Both the position numbers and the translations under genes were made by a program. Under the pieces are notes generated by a model that saw only the letters and a program-made list of their open reading frames with translations, was not told where the DNA came from and searched no databases. From Bacteroides sp. (lineage in GTDB: Bacteria; Bacteroidota; Bacteroidia; Bacteroidales; Bacteroidaceae), in NCBI GenBank assembly GCA_021201335.1, contig JAJQFD010000009.1, forward strand, positions 186,001-250,000: DNA of 64,000 nt, in the 5' to 3' direction. Below, piece after piece: positions 9,170-18,060 of the stretch. The first letter of the stretch is position 1. Every line of letters starts with the position of its first letter.

Positions 9170-10807
9170 TTATTCTACCGGAATCTTATATCTGTCACCT
9201 GTTTGTTTAACCAGTTCCTCCAGGAATTCTTTGGGGTAACCTGGACGGATAACAGCTGCAGGCTGCCCGATAGAATTGCGTTCAAATTTTCCGTTTTTGA
9301 CACGTTTTACTACTCCATCATTGTATTTTACAATTAAATACTCTCCCAGCTTTTTCCAAGTGTCAATGGTATTATTAGCTGTCATATTGGTATAGTTTGT
9401 CAAAAAAGCGATCGCATCTTTCGGGTTTTTTGCATATAACTCGGTTGCCTTTGCTTCTACAGCTCCCTGCATCGTTTCAAAAGTTCCTTCCAACTCCTGT
9501 TGTACAGCCCGCAAATCATCGATCATCAGGCTATAGCGAGGATATACCATATTCGAAACCCAATTATAAATCCAAAAACCGCTTTCCCAGGAGAAGGTGA
9601 TATAATCGGCACCATTAGCTGCATAACTATCAGGTACCTTAGTTGTACAACAATATACAGGAGTGAAAACACTCATGTTTGCGTCATCTAAGGTAAACCA
9701 AAGTACACCACCGATGGGAGCTACTTTTTCACTACGCATTTGAGATACAAATACCCAACCCGATTGTTGTGTAGAAATAGGACGTTCATTGAAATACTCC
9801 ACATCGTTCACTTTAAAACCGAGAGGAGATAAACGATAAGGTGTTTTATATATACCCGCTCCCATGTCCTTAGTTATATCTAAAGGCGTTCCCTCATAAT
9901 GATCGCGCATGGCATTCTTTACGTCTTTGACAGATAGTTTCCGATTGGCTTTCACATAAAGGGGCATCGGCTCTGTTGATTCTCCCAAAACATAAGGAAG
10001 ATATTCATTTCCTTTGTCGGTAAACATATTAAAATAGCTCCAGACACGGGCCTCACAGTAACGAAGACCACCAAAATCTAATGGATTATATGCTTTTGCA
10101 AAACTGAAGTCTTTATTCATTCCGGTAAAGTATCCGCGTTCACGGGCAAAAGATATTACATCCGGCGAAGACATGCAGTTTCTCTTATCATCCATATCAA
10201 AAGTATGAATACGAGACTGGTTAGCATGAGCAGAAATACAATCATCCGGTATACGAACTGCTACCCATACCGCTCCACGGATACCAGGTCCTTTACCAAT
10301 CATTTCCAATATCCAGATCTCATTAGGATCAGCAATCGTGAAAGATTCACCACTGCTATAATATCCATAACGCTGTACCAGATCAGTCATAACTTTAATG
10401 GCTTCAACGGCTGTTTGAGCACGTTGCAAGGCTATATAAATCAAGCTACCGTAATCAAGGATACCTAACGTATCAGTCAACTCTTCCCGCCCCCCGAAAG
10501 TGGTTTCAGCAATCGTCAACTGGTGTTCGTTGATGTTACCGATTACATTATAGGTTTTCCGAACCTGATCAATCTGTCCCAGATATTTACCGGTATCCCA
10601 CTCGTAAACATCCAACATAGTTCCCTTAGGATAAGTAGCAGCTGGATAATGATACAATTCACCAAACAACCCGTAAGAGTCAGCGGAATATGAAACAATG
10701 GTTGAACCATCAGTAGATGCGTTCTTCCCGACAATAAGGTTAGTACAGGCGAAAGAATTCGCCATAGCCATGAGCGCGCCAAGTGCACTTAAAAATAGTT
10801 TTTTCAT
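9170..10807 (-). CDS. C69-family dipeptidase (exported)
   Basis: This 545-residue member of peptidase family C69 (dipeptidase A/PepD, Ntn-hydrolase fold) starts with a signal peptide (MKKLFLSALGALMAMANSFA) followed directly by Cys in CTNLIVGKNASTDGS. In this family cleavage exposes that Cys as the catalytic N-terminal nucleophile. The motif FTIADPNEIWILEMIGKGPG is also typical. It probably degrades dipeptides in the periplasm or at the surface. It sits 31 bp after the M23 peptidase gene on the same strand, so co-transcription is likely. Confidence 0.92.
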   Translation of the reverse strand: MKKLFLSALGALMAMANSFACTNLIVGKNASTDGSTIVSYSADSYGLFGELYHYPAATYPKGTMLDVYEWDTGKYLGQIDQVRKTYNVIGNINEHQLTIAETTFGGREELTDTLGILDYGSLIYIALQRAQTAVEAIKVMTDLVQRYGYYSSGESFTIADPNEIWILEMIGKGPGIRGAVWVAVRIPDDCISAHANQSRIHTFDMDDKRNCMSSPDVISFARERGYFTGMNKDFSFAKAYNPLDFGGLRYCEARVWSYFNMFTDKGNEYLPYVLGESTEPMPLYVKANRKLSVKDVKNAMRDHYEGTPLDITKDMGAGIYKTPYRLSPLGFKVNDVEYFNERPISTQQSGWVFVSQMRSEKVAPIGGVLWFTLDDANMSVFTPVYCCTTKVPDSYAANGADYITFSWESGFWIYNWVSNMVYPRYSLMIDDLRAVQQELEGTFETMQGAVEAKATELYAKNPKDAIAFLTNYTNMTANNTIDTWKKLGEYLIVKYNDGVVKRVKNGKFERNSIGQPAAVIRPGYPKEFLEELVKQTGDRYKIPVE

Positions 10808-10838
10808 TCTACTAGCAATTATATATAGTTTTAATTGT

Positions 10839-12491
10839 TCACCAGGTAAATGTATCAGTCACTACTGTTTCATTTCCACAACTGTCGGTTACAGTCATTT
10901 CTACTATGTGCTTTTTGCCTCTTTTCACCCTGCGTGGATTTAATTCACAAACCAATTGGTTATTCATAATATTGAGGCTGAATAATGCATATTCTCCGTC
11001 GATAGTTCCCCGGTACGAACGAATATCTGTCTGTTGTTCTTTCACTTTATAAACAATCTTCTTGTTGTTTACCCAGTTTTTAGAATTAACAGGAATGACT
11101 GTGGGAGGTATTGTATCTAATCCGAGTGTGTAAGTTCCCAATTCACGAATACGGGCTTTCACAAAACCGTTTTCATATTTGCCACCCACATGTATCCATT
11201 TTCCCTTATCATTAATACGAGCCATGTAATATTTGGTAGTGTCAGCCACAGGCATTCTAATCAAACCAATTTGTATGTCACAAGCTGTATGTAAAGGAAC
11301 TCTTTTATCGTGAAGCCGGTATTTAAATGCAATTGCACCGGAATCAGCTGAAACACTATAGTTTAATGCTACATTATCGTATAAATTACCTCTCGGAATG
11401 AGGAGATCCAATCCTGGTTCTTTCAGGTAATTTACTTTATCCCAAACAAAAATATACTTTTCTTTTTGAGTAACTTCAGGAATTGGTTGTTTTTTGCCTT
11501 TCACTGTAAAATTATATCGGGAAGTATTGCCATATACATCTTTCAGGACGTAGCTAAATCGGTAATTCCGTTCTTCTTTAATCGTGACGATTCCTCTGTT
11601 ACCGTTTTTAGCTTCGAGCATACGCAAAGTATTACCCGGTTCTATAAATGATTTCATGTATTGCCCCTCAGTCCAGGAATTAATCATTCGGTTTTCATAA
11701 GAAGAAAAGCGATCAACCGTACTCCGAAATATTTCTTCCCCATCAACAGAAAAAATAACGGTATGTACTCCACATCTATTTTTCGCACCATCTAGGTAAT
11801 CATAAGCCCGGATACCTGAGCCAATCTCCCCCCAGACTTCAATGGGTGCTTCGGGAGTTAATTGAATTTTTCGGATCTTCTCCGATCCACTTACTACTCC
11901 TTTTCCCATTTGCGGAAAAAGCATAAAACCCAATGCTACAGGAGGACGTGAATCTTTAATCCGATCTTTAAAGAAAGGCAACGGATCAATGTAATCATCT
12001 GTTTCTGTCTCAAACATATCCAGGTGAAGATGGGGACCAAAGGAATAACCGGTATTCCCGCTCCATGCAATCTGTTGACCAGCCTTCACCCTATATTCAT
12101 TCGGCTCCGGGGTTATATCTACTTCCCAGCTTTCTTTTTCATATTGTAAATCTTCTACCCGTTGGGATATGGGAGTGACAAATCCAGATAGATGTCGATT
12201 GATAGTAGTATATCCATTATTATATACAACATGTAAGACATACCCCGAACCATGTGTTACCCGAATACGGGAAATATACCCATCGCCTAAAGCCATTAGT
12301 TTTTTACCGGAAACACCCTGTGTTTTAAAATCAAGCCCACCATGAAAATGATTGGACCTGATTTCTCCAAAATTACCACTTAAGATAAGTGGAAATTCAA
12401 AAGGGGATGAGAAAACAGGTTCCTTCGCTGATTGTGCACCTAATTTAATCCCACAAGAAAGTAATAACAAACCAATTATATAGTGTTTCAT
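10839..12491 (-). CDS. M23-family (LytM-type) metallopeptidase, exported
   Basis: I place the start at 12491 (MKHYIIGLLLLSCGIKLGAQ, a signal peptide). The frame is open to 12542, but a TATATTTG promoter element lies inside that extension. The 550-residue product has the M23 zinc ligands in NHFHGGLDFKT (HxxxD) and HLHLD (HxH) within its first ~170 residues, which points to a peptidoglycan endopeptidase. The following ~350 residues form beta-rich domains I cannot name, which is common for Bacteroidetes M23 proteins. The C69 gene follows 31 bp downstream. Confidence 0.92.
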   Translation of the reverse strand: MKHYIIGLLLLSCGIKLGAQSAKEPVFSSPFEFPLILSGNFGEIRSNHFHGGLDFKTQGVSGKKLMALGDGYISRIRVTHGSGYVLHVVYNNGYTTINRHLSGFVTPISQRVEDLQYEKESWEVDITPEPNEYRVKAGQQIAWSGNTGYSFGPHLHLDMFETETDDYIDPLPFFKDRIKDSRPPVALGFMLFPQMGKGVVSGSEKIRKIQLTPEAPIEVWGEIGSGIRAYDYLDGAKNRCGVHTVIFSVDGEEIFRSTVDRFSSYENRMINSWTEGQYMKSFIEPGNTLRMLEAKNGNRGIVTIKEERNYRFSYVLKDVYGNTSRYNFTVKGKKQPIPEVTQKEKYIFVWDKVNYLKEPGLDLLIPRGNLYDNVALNYSVSADSGAIAFKYRLHDKRVPLHTACDIQIGLIRMPVADTTKYYMARINDKGKWIHVGGKYENGFVKARIRELGTYTLGLDTIPPTVIPVNSKNWVNNKKIVYKVKEQQTDIRSYRGTIDGEYALFSLNIMNNQLVCELNPRRVKRGKKHIVEMTVTDSCGNETVVTDTFTW

Positions 12492-12522
12492 TGATAGTAA
12501 TCTTTTACGTTTGATAAGTATA

Positions 12523-12530
12523 CAAATATA
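12523..12530 (-). promoter_or_regulatory. -7 promoter element for the M23/C69 pair
   Basis: Minus-strand TATATTTG fits TAnnTTTG, 31 bp before the chosen M23 start. It is the reason for preferring the shorter frame. Confidence 0.5.
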
Positions 12531-12786
12531 CATGAAAAACACGACTATCTAGCTTCTGGCAATGTTTGATGGACCCTATTGTCTTTTTTTTCTTTATTTT
12601 ATCACTTTTTTAGCATGAGAATAACAAAGAGATAGAATCTTTATGTCAAAACAAACACCTAAAACAAATAAAAAGAAAGACTGTTTTTATATTTAATAAC
12701 ATAAAAACGATTTTAAACTTACAAAGTGATTAATTAATAAAATTATCTCTATCTTGCAAAAGATAAACTTTTAATTGATTTGATAT

Positions 12787-13890
12787 ATGATAATTGGAAT
12801 TCCAAAAGAGATTAAGAACCATGAAAACCGGGTAGGTATGACTCCTGGAGGTATTTCTGAATTAATTAAAAATGGACATACTGTCTATGTACAACATACT
12901 GCGGGAATTAATAGCGGATTTCCGGATGAAGAATACATGGCGGTCGGTGCGCAAATTCTTCCTACAATTGAAGAAGTCTACGCAGCCTCTGAAATGATTG
13001 TGAAAGTTAAAGAACCCATTGCGCCTGAGTATAAACTAATAAGAAAAAATCAGTTATTATTTACTTATTTCCATTTCGCTTCGGATGAACAACTTACCCG
13101 GGCGATGATTGAAACCGAAGCTGTCTGCCTAGCTTACGAGACAGTTGAAAAACCGGATCATTCACTTCCCCTGTTAGTTCCGATGAGCGAAGTTGCCGGA
13201 CGTATGTCCACACAAGAAGGTGCCCGCTTCCTGGAAAAACCACAAGGAGGAAAAGGAATTCTTCTGGGAGGCGTACCGGGAGTAAAACCGGCCAAAGTAT
13301 TGGTTCTTGGAGGTGGAGTCGTAGGATACAATGCAGCCCTAATGGCCGCAGGTATGGGAGCAGATGTAACTATTACCGATATTTCACTTCCCCGATTGCG
13401 TTATCTGGATGAGGTTATGCCAGCAAACGTAAAAACATTATATTCTTCTGCACATAACATTAGGCAGGAACTACCTACTACTGATCTGGTTATCGGTTCC
13501 GTATTGATACCAGGTGCTAAAGCCCCACATATAATCACCAGAGACATGCTTAAACTAATTCAGAAAGGTAGTGTATTGGTAGACGTAGCGATTGATCAAG
13601 GTGGTTGCTTCGAAACATCTCATCCCACAACTCATGCAAATCCTATTTATGAGGTCGATGGTATAATACATTATTGCGTAGCCAATATCCCCGGTGCTGT
13701 ACCTTATACTTCTACCCTCGCTTTAACAAATGCAACATTCCCTTATATAATGAAGCTGGCAGAGAAAGGATGGAAAGAAGCGTGCAAAGAAGATGCAGCT
13801 CTGTCACTCGGCTTGAATATTGTAAACGGAAAAATTACTTATCCGGCAGTAGCTGAGACATTTGGTTTGAAATATGAACCGTTAGATTAA
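12787..13890 (+). CDS. ald: Alanine dehydrogenase
   Basis: This 367-residue NAD-dependent enzyme interconverts L-alanine and pyruvate plus ammonia. It shows the N-terminal signature MIIGIPKEIKNHENRVGMTP, substrate-binding residues around FTYFHFASD, the Rossmann loop VLVLGGGVVGYNAA and the late motif VANIPGAVPYTSTLALTNAT. Length and ends match the family, so it is intact. The 244-bp upstream gap is AT-rich with a near-consensus TATCTTGC. It converges on the nitronate monooxygenase gene, with a long palindrome between them. Confidence 0.97.
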   Translation: MIIGIPKEIKNHENRVGMTPGGISELIKNGHTVYVQHTAGINSGFPDEEYMAVGAQILPTIEEVYAASEMIVKVKEPIAPEYKLIRKNQLLFTYFHFASDEQLTRAMIETEAVCLAYETVEKPDHSLPLLVPMSEVAGRMSTQEGARFLEKPQGGKGILLGGVPGVKPAKVLVLGGGVVGYNAALMAAGMGADVTITDISLPRLRYLDEVMPANVKTLYSSAHNIRQELPTTDLVIGSVLIPGAKAPHIITRDMLKLIQKGSVLVDVAIDQGGCFETSHPTTHANPIYEVDGIIHYCVANIPGAVPYTSTLALTNATFPYIMKLAEKGWKEACKEDAALSLGLNIVNGKITYPAVAETFGLKYEPLD

Positions 13891-13895
13891 GAATT

Positions 13896-13965
13896 AGATT
13901 TTAGAGGTTAAGTAGTTAAGATACAATGCTGCATAGAGTCCTTGATTACTTAACTTCTAAATTCT
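13896..13965. repeat. Long imperfect palindrome between convergent genes
   Basis: Two 25-nt arms (13896-13920 and 13941-13965) can form a long hairpin with a 20-nt loop between the convergent ald and nitronate monooxygenase genes. The right arm includes the last codons and stop of the latter. It resembles the palindromes at 17966-18049 and 31456-31534 and may serve as a bidirectional terminator. Confidence 0.75.
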
Positions 13966-14892
13966 GAAACCAGAAACCATTTCTTCCATTTCCGTCACCA
14001 ATTCTTGTACCACCTCTTCAACGGTTTGTTTTTTACGAAGAATAGCAGAAATTTGTCCTATTTCAAGTTCACCACCATAAAGATCACCTTCAAATATTCC
14101 TCTTTTTGCCCTGCCTTTACCTAACAATTCCTGTAATTCATGGGCAGAAGCTCCTCGATTCTCAGATTCTTCTACTGTATCCCTGAATCCATTTTTTACC
14201 AACCGTGTAGGAGCCATTTTTTTCAACAGTAATTTAGTATCCCCTTCATTTAAATTCAGGCAGTAATTCTTAAAAGCTTCATGAGCGGAACTTTCTACCG
14301 TTAAGGCAAACCGCGTTCCGATTTGTACACCTTCTGCACCTAAAACAAATGTGGCAATAATTGCTCTTCCGGTGGCAATACCTCCGGCAGCAATAACGGG
14401 CAGATTAGTCGTCCGTCTAACAGATTCGAGTAAACAAAGAGTCGTTGTTTCTTCACGTCCATTATGTCCTCCGGCTTCAAACCCTTCAGCAACAATAGCA
14501 TCTACTCCGGCCTCCTCGCATTTTTTTGCAAATTTCGAGGAAGAAACAACATGAACTACGGTAATACCTTTTTCTTTCAGCCAGTTAGTCCAGGTTTTGG
14601 GGTTTCCAGCAGAAGTGAATACAATTTTCACTCCTTCTTCGGCCACTATATTCATAATGGCTTCAATTTGTGGATACATCAAAGGGATATTGACACCAAA
14701 AGGTTTTTGGGTAGCTGCTCTACACTTCTGAATATGTTCACGCAAAACCTCAGGATACATCGAACCGGCACCCAGCAGTCCCAGTCCACCTGCATTGCTT
14801 ACGGCTGAAGCAAGCCGCCAACCACTACACCAAACCATACCACCCTGAATAATGGGATAACTGATATTAAATAGAGAGGTAATTCTGTTCAT
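13957..14892 (-). CDS. Nitronate monooxygenase-like FMN enzyme (2-nitropropane dioxygenase/FabK superfamily)
   Basis: This 311-residue TIM-barrel flavoprotein has the signatures YPIIQGGMVWCSGWRLASAV, EGFEAGGHNG, AAGGIATGRA and GAEGVQIGTRF. The superfamily includes nitronate monooxygenase and the enoyl-ACP reductase FabK. The active-site His in EAGGHNG fits the monooxygenase branch, but sequence alone does not settle the substrate. It is monocistronic, with a TATCTTTG element upstream. Confidence 0.87.
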   Translation of the reverse strand: MNRITSLFNISYPIIQGGMVWCSGWRLASAVSNAGGLGLLGAGSMYPEVLREHIQKCRAATQKPFGVNIPLMYPQIEAIMNIVAEEGVKIVFTSAGNPKTWTNWLKEKGITVVHVVSSSKFAKKCEEAGVDAIVAEGFEAGGHNGREETTTLCLLESVRRTTNLPVIAAGGIATGRAIIATFVLGAEGVQIGTRFALTVESSAHEAFKNYCLNLNEGDTKLLLKKMAPTRLVKNGFRDTVEESENRGASAHELQELLGKGRAKRGIFEGDLYGGELEIGQISAILRKKQTVEEVVQELVTEMEEMVSGFRI

Positions 14893-14931
14893 AGAGTATA
14901 CTCATCATTAATTAGGATGCACAAAGATAAT

Positions 14932-14939
14932 TAATATCA
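14932..14939 (-). promoter_or_regulatory. -7 promoter element for the nitronate monooxygenase-like gene
   Basis: Minus-strand TATCTTTG matches TAnnTTTG, 40 bp before the start codon. Confidence 0.5.
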
Positions 14940-14953
14940 GTCATTCGACTAAA

Positions 14954-15700
14954 TTAATCACTCCCTATTATCTGAACAGGTACATTTATATCGACTGTGG
15001 TAGAATCACCATAATGTCGTAAAACTTCCAGGGTTCGGGAACGACGCTTACCAATGGATTTATCCCAAAATTCACGTCTGAACACCGCATTAAAATCAAG
15101 GCCACCAATACCTGCGCCATTCATATGGGTATATACTTTACTTTTTCCCAGATTCGTAGTACCAGGAGTAAAGTTCCAGTTTCCAACAGACCTGTTACTA
15201 GCTCTTTCTGTTGATCTTTCATTTATCGGATTATAACGAAGTCCACTCGCTTCAATTTGTTCCAGAGTTTCCCGAGGACCTGCATCGGTAGGTTTCTTTG
15301 CCCAGTTAGAATAAACTGTTTGTTTCTTTAAATTCGAATAGGTATTTTGACGCCAAGTATTAGAGCGGACCTTATACTTGACCTTCCGAATCGGATCATA
15401 ATTAAACGGAGTATTGGGTTGATAAGGCCTGAGAGTCAGTCTTATTTTAGGTGTATTCTCTTTGGGCTTGGGCAGATCGTTACTCCATTTTAACCCTGGC
15501 TCATCGTCAGAAATCTGAGGAGTTCCACCAAATGAACCAAAATCAATCTGTTTAAGCGTTTTGGGATTAATTTTTATTTCGCCAGGACCATTCATCATAC
15601 GTTGTAGTTTGATCGAATCGCCTGATGTCCATTGCTGAGCATGAGCAACCTCTATTACTATTATCAACACAAAAAAGAAAAGGCTCAGGCATTTATTCAT
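14954..15700 (-). CDS. Exported protein of unknown function (DUF4858-like)
   Basis: The preferred start is at 15700 (MNKCLSLFFFVLIIVIEVAHA, a signal peptide cleaved before QQWTSG). The frame is open to 15721, which would overlap the preceding gene by 10 bp. The mature part (~225 residues) is rich in Asn, Arg and Pro with no catalytic motif. The segment SIKLQRMMNGPGEIKINPKT is what I associate with Bacteroides DUF4858 proteins, a tentative match. It is last in the sigma-factor operon. Confidence 0.75.
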   Translation of the reverse strand: MNKCLSLFFFVLIIVIEVAHAQQWTSGDSIKLQRMMNGPGEIKINPKTLKQIDFGSFGGTPQISDDEPGLKWSNDLPKPKENTPKIRLTLRPYQPNTPFNYDPIRKVKYKVRSNTWRQNTYSNLKKQTVYSNWAKKPTDAGPRETLEQIEASGLRYNPINERSTERASNRSVGNWNFTPGTTNLGKSKVYTHMNGAGIGGLDFNAVFRREFWDKSIGKRRSRTLEVLRHYGDSTTVDINVPVQIIGSD

Positions 15701-15711
15701 TCTTTTTATAT

Positions 15712-16239
15712 TTACCACCAACGATAATTACTATCGTGGAGGGGATCAATCAGCCACAAATCTACAGACCATATTGGATTGGGATTTTCAACTTTTTCCC
15801 ACCAATTACGGTATAGTTTCGCAGCCTCTACTATTTCATTATTATCTAAAAAATACATTCCATCGTAATTGTCTGCATCCCTGGTAACAAGTTTACACCC
15901 CATTGAAGGATCATGCCCCAAACGAATTCCTTCGATAATCCATAGCATGCATTCACCTAGGCGAGGTTTTCCTCCAAAATGAGAAGTCATAGACCGAAGC
16001 GGAAAAGAAGGTATTTCCGCTGTATCGTCCACATATCTCAGTAACAGAGGAATATGTTTTTGTGTAAACTTAGGAACTTCCACTACTCCCATTTCATTGG
16101 TTGTATTATAAGTACCTGCTTTCAATTGTTTTACAAACAACTTTACTTCAGGATTGTAATAATCTAACGTTTCATCGCTGCAACTACTTACCAGAAACAA
16201 CGAGCAAAGAACTAACAGTGTCATTAAAGTCTTTTTCAT
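15712..16239 (-). CDS. Small lipoprotein of unknown function (DUF4943-like)
   Basis: This 175-residue protein begins MKKTLMTLLVLCSLFLVSSC, a lipoprotein signal whose lipobox ends in VSSC. The mature domain has conserved-looking aromatic segments (GECMLWIIEGIRLG, YRNWWEKV, DLWLIDPLHDSNYRWW). It resembles a small Bacteroides family I recall as DUF4943, with moderate certainty. It is third in the sigma-factor operon, 36 bp after the barrel-like protein, and its end overlaps the longest frame of the next gene. Confidence 0.75.
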   Translation of the reverse strand: MKKTLMTLLVLCSLFLVSSCSDETLDYYNPEVKLFVKQLKAGTYNTTNEMGVVEVPKFTQKHIPLLLRYVDDTAEIPSFPLRSMTSHFGGKPRLGECMLWIIEGIRLGHDPSMGCKLVTRDADNYDGMYFLDNNEIVEAAKLYRNWWEKVENPNPIWSVDLWLIDPLHDSNYRWW

Positions 16240-16275
16240 AACATTAGCTGTTTGGAAATTGTTTGAGATTTAGAT

Positions 16276-17331
16276 TTAATAAGTCATTCTTACTCCACAA
16301 AGCAAGTTCATATTTAACGGTCTTTCTTTGCGTAATGTTTTTACTGAGCTTCCATTATCAAAATGATAAGTCGCACCCGGTTCCGCGTATAACGATAATC
16401 GATTGTTTAGTTTATACTCAATGCCCAAGCCAGCAGACACAGAAGCCTGATAAGCATCAGTAATTCCGGAAATACATTTTTCCAACATTGCTCCGCCCGA
16501 TGCATACAGGTTCAGGCGGTTTGTTTCATGTAAAGAAACATTTGCCTTTATAGGAATACCCATATAATGCAATGTTTGTTTATGGGCAGGTTCACCAGAA
16601 ACTGTTTCAGTCTTCAGCTGAGTATATACCAATCCACTTTCCAGAGCTACCCTTTCAGATAAATCCCGTTGAATAGTTATACCTAATAAAAGAGGCATCT
16701 TATAATCGATATTATTCTTTTTTTCACCCAATGCAGTAGCTGCCATTACCCCTACAGACCATTTACGGGGTTTCTCTTTTTTTACTTCCCGGGAAACTGC
16801 CTGATCTTGTGGCTCTTCATTTATTTGAGAATCTGTATTTTCTTTTAAACCACCGACATACGTTGTTTGGTTTTGATTACCCCGGTTAGAGCCCTCAGTG
16901 GCTGAAAATGAGAAAGACATGGAAAATGAAACAGAAATTGATTCATCTTCTTTCACTTGCGCTAACGGAGACCCGGATTTAGGGGGTGCAGGCTGAGGTG
17001 AAACATGCGCCTCATTGATGGAAGGCAATTCTACTTTTACCGCATCTGATCCGGTTGTTGCATTGGGAGGAGTGGTAGAAATTGCTACCTGAGTGAAAGC
17101 GTCAGCAATTTCTTCCTGTGGAGAAAGATACCAGAATGCTGCAGAAGCACCAGCCAACACTAGCAGTACAGAAACAGCCGCAGCAAAACGGTGTAGTATT
17201 AAGCGGCGACGATGAAGGATGGCGGGTACCTCGCTTTCAAGCGAATCCCAAAGATCATTCCGTACATTCAACTCCACATTTTCCAAACGTGAACGGAACA
17301 GGTCAACTATTTCATCATTTTCTTTCTTCAT
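16276..17331 (-). CDS. Sigma-operon membrane protein with anti-sigma-like N-terminus and beta-barrel-like C-terminus
   Basis: The 351 residues have an unusual order: about 45 charged N-terminal residues with no signal peptide (MKKENDEIVDLFRSRLENVE), one membrane helix (about 48-69, FAAAVSVLLVLAGASAAFWY), a Ser/Pro/Gln-rich linker, and a C-terminal part (about 195-351) with alternating beta strands like PorT/OmpW-type outer-membrane barrels, ending GATYHFDNGSS...GVRMTY. Its start overlaps the sigma-factor gene by 17 bp. The N-terminal topology is that of an anti-sigma factor, suggesting it restrains the sigma factor. That role is an inference. Confidence 0.78.
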   Translation of the reverse strand: MKKENDEIVDLFRSRLENVELNVRNDLWDSLESEVPAILHRRRLILHRFAAAVSVLLVLAGASAAFWYLSPQEEIADAFTQVAISTTPPNATTGSDAVKVELPSINEAHVSPQPAPPKSGSPLAQVKEDESISVSFSMSFSFSATEGSNRGNQNQTTYVGGLKENTDSQINEEPQDQAVSREVKKEKPRKWSVGVMAATALGEKKNNIDYKMPLLLGITIQRDLSERVALESGLVYTQLKTETVSGEPAHKQTLHYMGIPIKANVSLHETNRLNLYASGGAMLEKCISGITDAYQASVSAGLGIEYKLNNRLSLYAEPGATYHFDNGSSVKTLRKERPLNMNLLCGVRMTY

Positions 17332-17905
17332 GATTTATATATTCTTTAATTCTTTTTGCCAGTATGCATTTGGCTCGATGCAGTTGCGACGTAGAAGAGT
17401 GCTCTTTGATACCTAAAAGTTCACCGATTTCCTTATGCGACTTATTTTCAAACACATAAAGATTGAAAACGGTTCGATATCCATCAGGTAATTCAGCAAC
17501 AAAAAGCAATAATTGCTCCTCCGATATTTTCTGATATTCTTCCGGATCAGATAAATCCGGTATATCAGGTAGTTCATCAGTCATTACCAAATTAATCATT
17601 CTTTTTTGCTTTCGAAGATAATCCAATGCCTGAGTAATCATTACCCGTGTAATCCAGGTCGACAAGGCGGATTTCCCATTAAATGAAAACTTGGTAAAGA
17701 TCTTAATGAAACCATCATGCAATACATCATGAGCCGCATCCATATCGCCGGTATAGCGGTAACATACCGCCAGCATCTTCTTTGAGTAGAGAGTGTAAAG
17801 TTGCTTGCGGGCTGAATTATCTCCTTCCCGACAGCCTTTAATCAGTTCTATCTCTTTTTCCAATTGAAGTGCAATTTTATCGGAACGTATGTTTACTTCG
17901 TTCAT
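17315..17905 (-). CDS. RNA polymerase sigma-70 family (ECF-type) factor
   Basis: From the start at 17905 (MNEVNIRSDK) the product is 196 residues; a longer frame reaches 17938. Region 2 is visible as YTLYSKKMLAVCYRYTGDMD...DVLHDGFIKIF. Region 4 follows as LPDGYRTVFNLYVFENKSHK EIGELLGI with a helix-turn-helix. It is first in a four-gene operon whose second gene overlaps its end and looks anti-sigma-like. What it controls is not visible; self-control of the operon is common for such factors. Confidence 0.9.
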   Translation of the reverse strand: MNEVNIRSDKIALQLEKEIELIKGCREGDNSARKQLYTLYSKKMLAVCYRYTGDMDAAHDVLHDGFIKIFTKFSFNGKSALSTWITRVMITQALDYLRKQKRMINLVMTDELPDIPDLSDPEEYQKISEEQLLLFVAELPDGYRTVFNLYVFENKSHKEIGELLGIKEHSSTSQLHRAKCILAKRIKEYINHEERK

Positions 17906-17965
17906 CTGTTTGACGCAGCAATATAAAGAATGCTGCAATGCAAAATCTTAAAGAATACTAAATCT

Positions 17966-18049
17966 AAATTAAGAATTAAGGAGTTAAGTAGTAAGAATAT
18001 ACGGTGTTCGCAGGGATTCTTGACTTCTTAACTCCTTAATTCTTAATTT
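17966..18049. repeat. Long palindrome downstream of nadC
   Basis: Two 26-nt arms (17966-17991 and 18024-18049, with AATTAAGAATTAAGGAGTTA in the left arm) pair almost perfectly around a ~32-nt loop. The element lies just after the nadC stop and upstream of the sigma-factor gene. Its arm sequence resembles those at 13896 and 31456. Confidence 0.75.
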
Positions 18050-18060
18050 TAAATAGGGCT

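Noticed and set aside
12492..12542. Longer N-terminus for the M23 peptidase
   Set aside because: It would put a poor leader before a clear signal peptide, and a TATATTTG promoter element lies within it.
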